A program made the position numbers and the translations under genes. Shown one piece after another: positions 26,186 through 36,263 of a stretch of DNA of 64,000 bases. Below the pieces are notes generated by a model, which was not told the origin of the DNA, searched no databases, and saw only the letters and a program-made list of their open reading frames with translations. Source of the DNA: Abelmoschus esculentus. Taxonomy: Eukaryota; Streptophyta; Magnoliopsida; Malvales; Malvaceae. The DNA lies in assembly GCA_035048815.1 (NCBI GenBank), contig JAUCBN010000022.1, forward strand, positions 18,084,501 to 18,148,500, read 5' to 3'. Numbering within the stretch: position 1 is the stretch's first letter; every line of letters begins with the position of its first letter.

Positions 26186-28095
26186 TTAATCTTCATTATA
26201 ATCTTCATCCATGTTTTCTCGAATCCATTGGAACCGTGAACTCGAACTACAACATGTTTCATCTAAGTTTTGTGCATCAAACGGTAAAGTTGTGGATCTT
26301 GTTTCAGTGTCATCTCTACTTCCATCCCCAATGTCAATCAAGTCTCTAGGGGTGTTACGGAGTACAACATACCAACCCTCATTCGTTGGATCACGAGAAT
26401 AAAAAACTTGTTTGACTTGAGAAGGAAAGACATATGGTTCGTCCATCAGTTCCTGGTCAGTATGGATGAGTCGAGAGAAATTCACCATTATAAAACCAAA
26501 TTTATCTTTTTTAACGCCTCGAGCACTATTTACATCAGCCTAATCACATCGAAATAGCACAACCTTTCGTTTACCATAATAATCCAATTCAATGATATCT
26601 GTAATAATTCCATAATATTCTACATCTCCCTCTACAGGATGACTGTCTCTGGCACTAGCATAACTTGTAGTTGAAGAAGTAACAACAACCCCACAATTTT
26701 GTGTTCTCCATAATCTTTCTCGAGATTTCGTATGAAACCTATAACCGTTAATTAGATATGTATTATATCTCTTCACCATTATATTCGGGCCTTAACAAAG
26801 CCATTTGACCTCCTCACTAACTTCTCTTCCAGCCCAAACCTATTATACGTGAAATTCAAATTTGGTTAACTTTCATATTAATATATTAAGACAATAAAAT
26901 TTATACATTAAATCATTATCGTACAAAGATCTAATTACTTACCGTCTTTCCTAACCATTCATGAAAATTTTCTACAAACAACTTATGACTCTCGCGTTGA
27001 TGTAATCTTCGGGAGCGTACACGAGATTGTAACTCTTCTTTAAACTCACTATAAAAATTTATACATTATTAGTATTGCACACATCATTTCTATTGGGTCT
27101 ATTAAATCTCGTTTCAACATCTTCCAAATATCTGGAGCAAAAAGTCATACATTCCTCTGCTAGATATCCTTCAGCAATTGATCCTTTTGGATAATGCTTA
27201 TTACGACAATAAGACTTCAACTTGCACAAATACCTAAACACGTAATGAGCACAATATTATATACAATTCTACCAACTTTATGAGGTTAAAAAAATATTTT
27301 GAGGTTAAAAACTTGTACCTCTCTATAGGATACATCCATCGATAGAAATCGGGTCCAACAACTTTAGCTTAGTGAGGAAGATGAACCAATAAGTGCACCA
27401 TAATTGTGAAGAATGAAGGTGAAAATATCTTCTCCAAGTTACATAAAGTCAAGGATACTTGATCTTGCAATTTCTCTAGTTCTTCAACTACCAGAACTTT
27501 TCCACAAATAGCTTTCATTATATTGGAGAGTTCAATTATACAAGATGTAACCTCATTCGACATACAACTACGTAATGCAACTGGCATTAGATCTTGCATC
27601 AATATATGATAATCATGTGACTTTAGAGAATATAGTCTGCGATCTTTAATACTGACACATCGAGATATATTTAAAGCATACCCATCTGGAACCTTTATAT
27701 CTTTCAATACCATGCAGAACATTTCTTTTTCTTTTTTTGTCATTACAAAAATAGAAGGCGGTAATGAAGATTTTCCATTAGAAAGTATTTGAGGATGAAG
27801 CTCATGCCGAATTTCGAGGTCAACTAAATCAAGTCGACTCTTTAGAATGTCTTTAGATTTTCCATCAATATTGAGAATGGTTCCGATAATATTCTCACAA
27901 ACATTCTTCTTACAAGCACACTTCTTAATGTTAGCACACTTCATGAATGTGCCAATTAATGTTAGCACACTTCTTACAAGGACAAAAAATTATATTCTCT
28001 TTGCTGGCATTCGCAAAAGCTAAATTCAAAAAAGCTTATACTTCATTTCGATAGTCAGTGCTTACCTTTAACAAATTCATCCAACTTCTATCCAT
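26186..28095 (-). pseudogene. TNP2-like transposase remnant lacking the catalytic domain
   Basis: From the right: MDRSWMNLLKVSTDYRNEV (start near 28095), the N-terminal transposase-associated domain with FCPCKKCAN, interrupted by a stop in the EAFLNLAF region. At 27969-27890 the sequence passes almost directly into KKNVCENIIGTILNIDG, which in full-length proteins lies after the DDE-type TNP2 core. The DUF4218-type block follows (LKSHDYHILMQDLMPVALR, IFSPSFFTIMVHLLVHLPH, then RYLCKLKSYCRNKHYPKGS at 27059-27241). The DUF4216-type block is at 26186-26779 (VEYYGIITDIIELDY, VFPSQVKQVFYSRDP). A TAG near 26541 replaces a Trp codon between CD and ADVNSARG. The catalytic core is missing and several stops are present, so no active transposase is made. 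Confidence 0.82.
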
Positions 28096-29690
28096 TTGGT
28101 ATTTCTGTGGCAGAAATTCAAATATTAAATGCTAATAAAATATCATGATTGCTTGTTAACCAACACTCTATCAAGCTTTCTGGTAATAAAATAACAATTA
28201 CATAAATTTGTTAAATTAGTTAACTAATCTTTAAGAATATTAGTTAAATTAGTTACGGTAGTCTTATACAATTCTTATAAAAATTTTCTAAGATAAGAAA
28301 ACAAGGTCTAAGATGCCAGAACCAACCCTAAAGCAAAACTATCATTTTTTTCCAAGCAAAATGATATGTAATCAAAGAGGGTCTGCCAGTGTACCATAAC
28401 ATAACTAGCAAGTAATTTTTATAATATCAATCATACAAGAGAAATGATGCAAAGGTCCTCTCACAATAAGTTCAAGGACATCATATTATGCAAAAACATC
28501 AGAAAGCTATAAAAATTAATAAATAACAAAAACATTTAATATTTAAACTTCTGAGTAAAATAAACATTTTAAAATGATTTATATCTTTGAATCCTAACCA
28601 TTTTTAAAATGAGATAAATCACTATCATTCAAATGTTTGCAACATGTGAAGTATGATTATTAGATATAACAAATAAAAAACTGAAACAATTGGATACTGA
28701 GCACATCAGTCCTGGCATAAAATGATCTTACATATTCATGACTCTTAACCATTTAATCATTCAGGAACATCTAGTACAGCTGAAATTGCAGGCCAACTTA
28801 GAAAATGTCAAAGCCAAAGATTAAAGGAGATAAGGCAATTTGTTGCATAATGATAATTAAGAAGACACATATTAATTTTTCCAAACTACATTTGAAATTC
28901 ACTCCATGGTAAATTCCAGCTTGAGGCCTAGCCAATTTACCCTTGATAGCTCATAAAAAGTAAAAGCTTTTTAAATATATACATAGCCACAAACTCAAAC
29001 ATAAAAAATTCTAAATGTTCAATGCAAGTTTAAGCTATGCGTATGGCTATGGAACTATTCCACAAAACTAAGTCTTTTTTAAATCTCCCCCATCTAAATG
29101 ATCTCATATGTTGACTGTGCATATAAAGAAGCAACAAAAAAGCCCTAATTCTATATTACTTGTTTTCTTATTTTATTTGTGTTGTATTTCAATTTCTTAT
29201 CTCATTTTTAAAATTTCATGATTTGCCAAACAAAATCGGTTCATAACGTTAACAAAACATTTAACATTCAAAGCAAACTAGAGAAGATCAAAACATACGA
29301 AAATATAAAAAACATTTCTAAAAACGGAAATAAAATTGCATAACAGAGTTGTAAACTATATCGGGAAAAAGAAGAGAGTCATGAAATGGTAGGTTTTTCA
29401 GGGCAATCGGCGGCCTTGAGAGTTTTTTCGATTATTAAAATTAGGGTTCGAATGGTTACTTGCTAACAGAGAAGACTGTGGTGACGGAGGAGGAAAGTGC
29501 GGTGACCGGAGGAGGCGACTGCGCTGGACGGAGGAGACGGCTGCGCTATGCTGGATGGAGGAAGCGATTGTCGTGGATGATGATTTCCAAAGAACGAAAA
29601 AGGCAAAGAATTTCTGGTTCTCGATCCAATTTGAGGGTAAAATTATTTATTCAAAACGCTTAAAATTTTAGCGTTTTGGTGATATCAGGT
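28096..29690. other. Non-coding 5' region of the CACTA transposase gene
   Basis: No transposase homology is seen here, although a full-length element would have coding sequence next to it. At 29450-29600 is a GC-rich patch (GACGGAGGAGG-type repeats) just inside the right subterminal array. It probably belongs to the leader of the minus-strand transposase transcript. The short + frame at 29460-29663 is only this patch read forward. Confidence 0.45.
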
Positions 29691-29694
29691 ATAC

Positions 29695-30200
29695 AAAACT
29701 TGTGGCGTTTGTCTTTAAAACGCAACTATATTTTATCCTATTGTGGCGTTTGTCTTTCAAACACCACTATTATAAATCTCATTGCGACGTTTTTATGTAA
29801 AACGCCACTATTATTCATCCTATTGCGGCGTTTGTCCGTAAAACGCCACTACTATTCATCTAATTGTGGTGTTTACCTGTAAAAGGACACTAGTAGGCAT
29901 CTAATTGTGGCGTCTAATTGTGGTGTTTACCTGTAAAAGGACACTAGTAGGCATCTAATTGTGGCGTTTGTCAGCCAAACGCTACTAGTATACACATAAT
30001 TGCGGCGTTTTTCTCTAAAACGCCACTATTATTCATCCTATTGCGGCGTTTTTCTATAAAACGCCACTAATATGTAACTTATTGCGGCGTTAATGCCATT
30101 AATATACAACTTATTGCGGCGTTTGTCAATCAAACGCCACTAATATACATTTGTTTATGGCGTTTCTTACACAAACGCCACTGTTAACGCCGCTGAAGAC
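29695..30200. repeat. Right subterminal repeat array of the CACTA element
   Basis: About ten units of TTGTGGCGTTTGT / AAAACGCCACTA recur at 40-60-base spacing. A local tandem copy of about 50 bases is at 29860-29960. These match the left array in motif and mirror it in orientation. Confidence 0.85.
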
Positions 30201-30564
30201 CTATTTTCCTGTAGTGAATTATTTATCATGTTATAGTATGATTTGAGTTCAATTTAAATGACTCTCTCTAATCATATAAGATATGTATATATATATATAT
30301 TCATATGTAGCGATATTTCTTTATAACTTTATATATCAATGTATATATCATAAAAAATTGATAGACTCGTCTCATACTTAAAATTTAATCCTTTAATTAC
30401 TAAAAATTTCAAGTTATTCGAGTTATTCGAATTTCTATTTTACAACTCAAACTTCATTTAAAAAAATTTAGAGTTGAATCTATGAAATTTTGAGTCGCGT
30501 ATTTTCGCCTCGAGTCAAGTCGAATTATTCGGGGGTTAGTCGAGTCGAGTTTTGTTCACCCCTA

Positions 30565-31830
30565 CCGGCTAATATAAAATAAAGACAGAAAATGAAACAG
30601 TGGAAACTAAGAAAAACATAGAAAAAGAAACTAAAAAAACTAAGAAAAAATTACTTTCTCACTAAGGACAAACCAAATGAAGGTAGGCAACATGTGGAAC
30701 CAGATACTAACGAAGAAGGACGTATTGCCACACTACAAGAAAAATTCAAAATGCTGACGGAAAAGTTCTGACGGATTTTAAATCCATCATAACTTATTGA
30801 TGAAAATAAAATATTCTGTCACAATATTTGTTAATTCCGATCGAAATATTTTTTCATCGGAAACTTTGATAAACCCAATAAAAATATTAATTTTATTTAT
30901 GACAATAATGATTTCTTCGCAATTATATTTATTTTAATAAAAAATATCTATTTGATTTATGATGAAAGAATGATCCGTCGCAATTATATTTTTTGATTTA
31001 TGCTGAATGAATTATTCCGTCGAAAATTAAAAAAAATATAAAAAAGGCTTCAAAATTCTTGATTAAAAGGGTTCCTTTTTAGTTTTTTAGTTTTTTTATT
31101 TATTAGAATTTTAATTATTTTTATAATTTAAATTAAAATAAAATTATTTTCATGGTTGTATTTAAAAGCCATGTCATTTAAAATGTATTTAATACGTATG
31201 TGACACGTCATCACCATTAATTATTTGGCGTTTTAAATATAATACTATCAATTTATAAATATTAGTATTTTAATTAAAAAATGCCACTAAGGAGGCTCAA
31301 TCCAACGCAGGTCAGCAGCCGCAGTTAGGCCGTAAACGAATTAGACGTTCAGCGAATCGTCCGTGAATCATACGGTGAAAAAATCGTTTGTGTTCGTTTA
31401 TTTATTAAACGAATGAACATGAGCAAGATTTTTTATTTGTTTATTAAATGAAGGAACAAGAACAAAAGGCTTTTTCGTTCATTTATGTTCGCGAACGTTC
31501 GTGAATCCATTCGTTTATGTTGATTTAAATTTATTCATGTGTAAGAGTGTTCATTATTCGATTAAATAGAATTAACTGACCGAACTAAAATAAAACTAGT
31601 TAATTTATTAGATAATTTTAAGTTTTGGCTAATGATTAAGAATTTTTTTCAAATTTCAATTATCTGTTATTGACGAATTAATCTAAAATATTAAATATTT
31701 AACACTATATATATGTTTGTTTGTGTCTGTTTATCATGTTAACAAACAAACATGAATGAGCACGAACAAACTATATTCCTTAACAAATGAAAACAAACAA
31801 GAAATTTCATATTTATTTATGGTTTATATT
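30565..31830. other. Intergenic repeat mosaic
   Basis: No gene. It contains a lone CACTA-type end at 30731 and a stretch at about 31320-31800 rich in GTTCGTTTA / AACGAATGAAC strings, resembling hAT-type subterminal DNA, for which I could not find clear ends. Confidence 0.4.
30731..31030. mobile_element. Solitary CACTA-type terminus
   Basis: It begins CACTACAAGAAAAATTC, a classic CACTA terminal sequence, and is followed by repeated motifs such as GATCCGTCGCAATTATA at about 60-base spacing. No matching opposite end was found, so this is a truncated end or a very short derivative. Its subterminal motif differs from that of the 6.5-kb element. Confidence 0.5.
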
Positions 31831-32343
31831 TGTTGGGGAAACCGTGTTATTTCCCACACGAATGTAGCTTCAAAACTGAGTTAAAATGTCAAGATTGAAA
31901 CACTAAAATTTGCACATCGGACAAACCCGTTAAACTATTAAATATTGTAATCCAATGAAAACCCCAACAATCAAAATAAATAATGGAGAGAACATAGAGA
32001 ATTTACGAGGTTCGACAAATGTCTACTCCTCGGGCACCACCACCGGATGATAACTTCACTATTACTAAAATGGTACAAAAGAATTTCTAAGAATTCTCGA
32101 ATACAACAAATGGGAGAAGAAAGAACCAAATGAGAGAGATGGTTGGGATTTTTGGATGATTTCAAATGACAAAGGTTGAGCCTATTTATAGTTAAGCTCC
32201 AAGGACTATTCTTATAAATAACATAAAAGTTCAAGGACCAAACTATAATTAACCCATGCACCATTTAATATAATATTAAATGGTTGAATTAATTCTAATT
32301 AAATGGAGATGTAACCTCTCCGTTTCTTCAAGCCACATTAACA
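31831..32343. mobile_element. Solo LTR of an LTR retrotransposon
   Basis: The 513-bp sequence starts TGTTGGGGAAACC and ends CACATTAACA (TGTT...AACA inverted tips). It is flanked on both sides by ATATT (31826-31830 and 32344-32348), a perfect 5-bp target duplication. No internal retrotransposon sequence is present, as expected after recombination between two LTRs. Confidence 0.78.
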
Positions 32344-33104
32344 ATATTCATTCATTTATTCGACTAAAATTATACGAACGAAAATAAATACACCATCGTT
32401 TATATTTGTTTGGTTCAGTTCCAGCAGCCACGACACCATAAACGGAAAGGGTAATCTCTTCCACGGTTCCGCCAAATAACGGTCTTAGACAAGCTTTCTT
32501 CCTTTGACACATATCATATGCACGACCGAATTTCTACCACGATACACAAATTGAAAATTGAACGAGACTTTTAATTCAAGTGGTTAAAGAAACAGTTGTT
32601 ATTTTTAGAGATTATATAAAAATTATATTTTAGAATAAATATTATTATAATCACTATTAGCTAATTAAAAAAAAAATCGAAACACAATTTTCTTCAACAA
32701 TCTATGATGACTTCAAACTTTTCAAGAATCCAACATAATTTTACTCAAATTAATTTAATCTTAATTTCACAAACTCCATCTAAATTAAATTTCTAAAATA
32801 GATTTTAAAATATAAAATACAACTTCAGATAACTTAAATTTTCAGTAAAAAATTAGTTTTTAAGTTTAAATTAAGTCTTTCAATTATATCTTAGTAAAAA
32901 AAATAAAATAAAATATCTATATCATCGGAAAATGACTCAATCAGAACCGATTCGAATATTAAGCGAGTAAATTTAACTTTTGAGTGAAAGAGGGAGGAAG
33001 AAAAATTATAAAGGTAAATGATTTCCATCTAGGTTAACTAAAATAATAATATATAGACCACAAATACCTATACATTAAAATTTTTAATTATTCATCAAAT
33101 ATAT

Positions 33105-33320
33105 TTAAAATGTTTTTAATTTTAAATTAATTATTTTGAATGGATTATTAATTTGTATATTTTTATACATCCCAATCGATTCTATACTTATATTTCCATT
33201 TTTCCATTCTCGTGTTGACATCAAATTTTGAGATAGAAAATACAAAAGTTAGATAATTAATCACTTTAAGAATTCCTATAGAATTTTAACTGCCGTATAA
33301 GTTTTATTCCTATACAAAAG
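33105..33320 (+). repeat. Orphan fragment of an F-box upstream region
   Basis: The sequence around GAGATAGAAAATACAAAAG and AGATAATTAATC, followed by AATTCCTATAGAATTT, closely matches the upstream region of the F-box copies (compare 53905-54000 and 45015-45110). No F-box gene follows. A Copia gag fragment comes next. This looks like the remnant of a sixth F-box unit. Confidence 0.6.
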
Positions 33321-33465
33321 TTAAATCTTTCTTGTAACTATCGATTCATCTTAAATTATAGTTAATCTAGAATAATCTTCCTTTAAGATTAGTTCTTAAA
33401 ATAAATCTTCTCCATTAGAATTTCATATTTTTAATTCGTCCCTTTCTCTAATCATTACATATAAA

Positions 33466-34200
33466 TTAAATGGCCACAACTATCTTTCTTGGTCGCAATA
33501 TGTTCGACTCTATATTACCGTCAGAAAAAAAGGAGAATATCTCACTAAATCTATGTCGATACCAAAGGCAAATGATCCTAGGTACAACACCTGGTTGAGC
33601 GAGAATATCATGATCATGTCATGGTTAATTAATTCGATGGTTTTAGAGGTAGGGGAGAACTTTATGTTATACCAAACTGCGACAGAGATTTGGACAGCAG
33701 CGAGAGATACTTACTCCATTGCCGATAACATCTCAAAGCTGTTTGGAGTCAAAAATCAGATTAAAAACCTTTGACAAGGAAATTTGTCAGTTGTGGATTA
33801 TTATGGTGTTCTCAATAAATGTTGACAGCAGGTTGATTTATATGAAAATATTGACTGAAAATGTCAGAAAGATAGGAACCTTTATAACAATCAGAAAAAA
33901 CAACGATGAGTGTTTTAATTTTTGTCTGAGCTGAATGGAGGATTTGATGAGCAAGGGGAAGGATTTTGACTTCTAAACCTCTTCCCTTAGTTCGTGAGGT
34001 ATTTTCAAAAATTAGGAGGGAGGACAGCAGAAGGTTATTAATGGGGCCAATAGCTCCACAACCAGAAGCTTCAGCACTGGTAACTAGATCAAAAAAAACC
34101 AGCAAAAGAGAAGCAGACCTTGGTGTGAACATTGTAGAAAGATGGGACATATAATGGATCAATGTTAAAAGTTACATGACAAATCTTCTAATTGGAAACC
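33466..34200 (+). mobile_element. Copia-type gag fragment, degenerate
   Basis: Translated pieces in order: LNGHNYLSWSQYVRLYI (gag N-terminal motif), the stretch 33553-33774 (NTWLSENIMIMSWLINSM, TATEIWTAARDTYS), GNLSVVDYYGVLNKC, PLVREVFSKIRRED, and a zinc knuckle CEHCRKMGHIMDQC (C-x2-C-x4-H-x4-C). Several stops replace Trp or Arg codons, for example TGA at about 33773 and 33823. No LTR, protease, integrase or reverse transcriptase is nearby, so this is a broken fragment. Confidence 0.72.
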
Positions 34201-35162
34201 CATTAGATCCAAATCATTTAAGACAACACAAATATGACATAACACACAGTTAAGTGTATGTTAATTTTTTTATCGCTCTTCCAATATTTAAAGTTCTACC
34301 TTGATTAATCCAAACCGATTCGTATCACACACCCAACTTTGGTGGGTAAGTCTCTCACAATAAATTTTTTACGTAATGTTATAAATATATTTATAATGTC
34401 TTGAAGACTCCATAGCTTTCTTTACTTTTAGAGGAAAAGTCGTAATCTCCGAACATAGACTGTAAAATCTTGGCAATTAATAGTTTTCTAATAAATAAAA
34501 AGAACAAAAATTTGGGCTGCAGCAAGGGGCAGACATTGTTGTACAGATCTCTGAACTGTAAACACAGTTGCAACTTGCAACTGAATAATCAGACATGTTT
34601 TTGCTTTTTGGATTTATGGGTAAAATCCGAACCTTTTTCCCTCTCCTTCATCTTATCTTTGCCAACTCCTTTCGGTGCCTGAGACCAAATGATTAGAAAC
34701 ATGTTAAGATGAAAACAATAAACATGGCAATGCACAACATTATCAGGTAAACAGAAAACCGATGTCGGGTTTACCTCGGCGGAGAAACTCTTGAGAGGGT
34801 TTTTGCTTCTTCTGTATCTTTTCTTGGCTCCTTGGCGTCGACCTGGTTTGTTATCTCCCATTGCAGCCCTGGTAAGCTTGACCATTTTGCTGGCATCGTG
34901 GGTTTTTTGGTCTAACAGATATTCGGGCACGTCACGGAGATGAGGAGCAGGAGGGTCCTTGCTCAGAATCTTGTCGTGCTTCAATAAACTGGTACGGTCA
35001 AATACAACAGACATAAGGGTTTCGGACATCGTAGTCATGTTAGAAATAACAAATGCATTGCCCTATTAATTTGTTACCTAGATCTCTTGGATTTACTTCA
35101 AAGTGAGCCTTCAACCTAAACAAACAAAAGAAACCAGCTCAAAAAACACGACGCTAAACTCG
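34190..35162. repeat. Duplicated block containing the helicase 3' end
   Basis: The block matches 59445-60424 over its length, including the 3' flank (TTAAGTGTATGTTAATTTTT) and the last three exons of the helicase gene. Identity stops abruptly after CTAAACTCGG, inside the intron that follows the exon at 60471-60553 in transcript order. The right border is therefore a duplication breakpoint. Confidence 0.85.
34589..35115 (-). pseudogene. Truncated copy of the DEAD-box RNA helicase 16 gene (last three exons)
   Basis: Exons 35115-35078, 34988-34775 and 34678-34589 correspond to the last three exons of the intact gene at 59848-60376. They encode the C-terminal tail only (DPPAPHLRDVPEYLLDQKT, MVKLTRAAMGDN, then a Lys-rich end). 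The helicase core is absent. The middle exon is 214 nt against 215 in the intact gene: one base is lost next to the acceptor, which also shifts the frame. The piece ends at the duplication breakpoint near 35162. Confidence 0.85.
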
Positions 35163-35341
35163 GAATTTAATTTAGGGTTTAAATTTTAATATTTTAGGGT
35201 TTATGTTTAATAATTTAGAATCTTAATTCATAATATAAATATGTAAATTTTATACTATGTGTATCAAATTAAACCCTTCAATAAATTATTTCAAGATTAA
35301 GGACAAGTGAAAGATTGGAAATATAATTTAAAGACAACAAA

Positions 35342-36263
35342 GCATGGATTAAGTAAATATTAATTTTCTTCAAATTCATCGCAAATTAGAAGAAAATACG
35401 TTAAAAATAGAAGGATAAAACCTAGACCTCGCTCTTACACCTGATCTGTGGTGTAAAATTCCCAGGAAACAATAAAAGAAAAAACGATAAACCAGGCTGA
35501 ACAAATATAAATTTTTTAAATAAATGTCTAAAATTTTCGAACAAGATAATGTCTAGCGCGGAAAGATATACCTCGGTGTCGATAAAACACAGTATCCTTT
35601 TACCGGCATTTCGTCGGCGATAACTGACGCAATTTTCTGGCGAAGAAAACGAGAGGAGAACTTAGGAAGAAACACAACAGGGCAGAGATCAGAGAGAAAT
35701 ATATATACTTTGGATTTGGAATTATATAAATTAAAAATAAAATATAACAAATACAAATTAAATCAGGATTAGGATTTGGTATTTTATTAGTCTTTTTAAT
35801 TAAATATTTTATTTTATTTTCAAATTTTACGTTTTCTTTTTGGTTGATTAATTTAATTAATTAATTTCGTCACCCCGTTTCACGTCCAAATCTCTCTGTT
35901 ACGGGAATAAGGACAAGATGGTACGACATCGTTTAGTGAACACGTCAGATGGGCCCACGAATCAATTAAAAAAAATATGATATTGCATATGAATTCAAAA
36001 TAAAACGTAGAAAACACCAAAAAGTTGGATAAATATCTAGCAAGATCACTTCAATAATGCCTATATAATTTACTTACCATATAAGTTCTATCGGTATTTA
36101 AATTTTAATTAATTAAGGAAAAACTTAAAATTAACATTTTAATTCAAGTCGGAATAGGACTTTTTACCTATAAATACGAAGTCTTGAATTAGGGTTTCGC
36201 TTGTGAGTTTGGCATATACTTGCAGGCAAGATAAGTTCAACGAAAAGAGAACCAGGAGCAGCG
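35342..36263. repeat. Duplicated PHD/GNAT 5' flank plus F-box promoter
   Basis: The block matches 20453-21282, beginning close to the PHD gene start codon and including the GCTCTTACACCTGATCTGTGG segment and the F-box TATA region. Its minus strand would be the orphaned 5' leader of a PHD gene with no coding sequence attached. A short extra segment (about 35970-36045) is not in the source copy. Confidence 0.85.

Larger units (their letters stand above)
23729..30216 (-). mobile_element. CACTA (En/Spm) transposon, 6.5 kb, internally deleted
   Basis: Ends are CACTACAGCAAAACAG at the left and CTATTTTCCTGTAGTG at the right, which are inverted repeats. The 3-bp AAT at 23726-23728 and 30217-30219 is the target duplication typical of CACTA elements. 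Dense subterminal repeats sit inside both ends. Two minus-strand genes follow the family layout: a TNP2-like gene (right) and a TNPA-like gene (left). The TNP2-like gene lacks its catalytic centre, so the element is probably not autonomous. Its intact ends and target duplication could still allow movement by a relative. Confidence 0.92.
23558..30564. mobile_element. hAT-type MITE split by the CACTA element
   Basis: The left part (23558-23728) starts TAGAGGTGAGTATTTG and the right part (30217-30564) ends TTTTGTTCACCCCTA. Both are rich in GAGTCGAGTT / TTATTCGAGTT subterminal motifs. The flanks TCAGCTAA and CCGGCTAA agree at 6 of 8 positions, a decayed 8-bp target duplication. Removing the CACTA element leaves about 520 bases, matching the size and sequence of the uninterrupted family member at 56238-56765, which lies in the opposite orientation. 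Confidence 0.75.

Noticed and set aside
29460..29663. Arg/Glu-rich plus-strand frame
   Set aside because: It is produced by a short GC-rich repeat near the CACTA right end; no homology and no conserved start.
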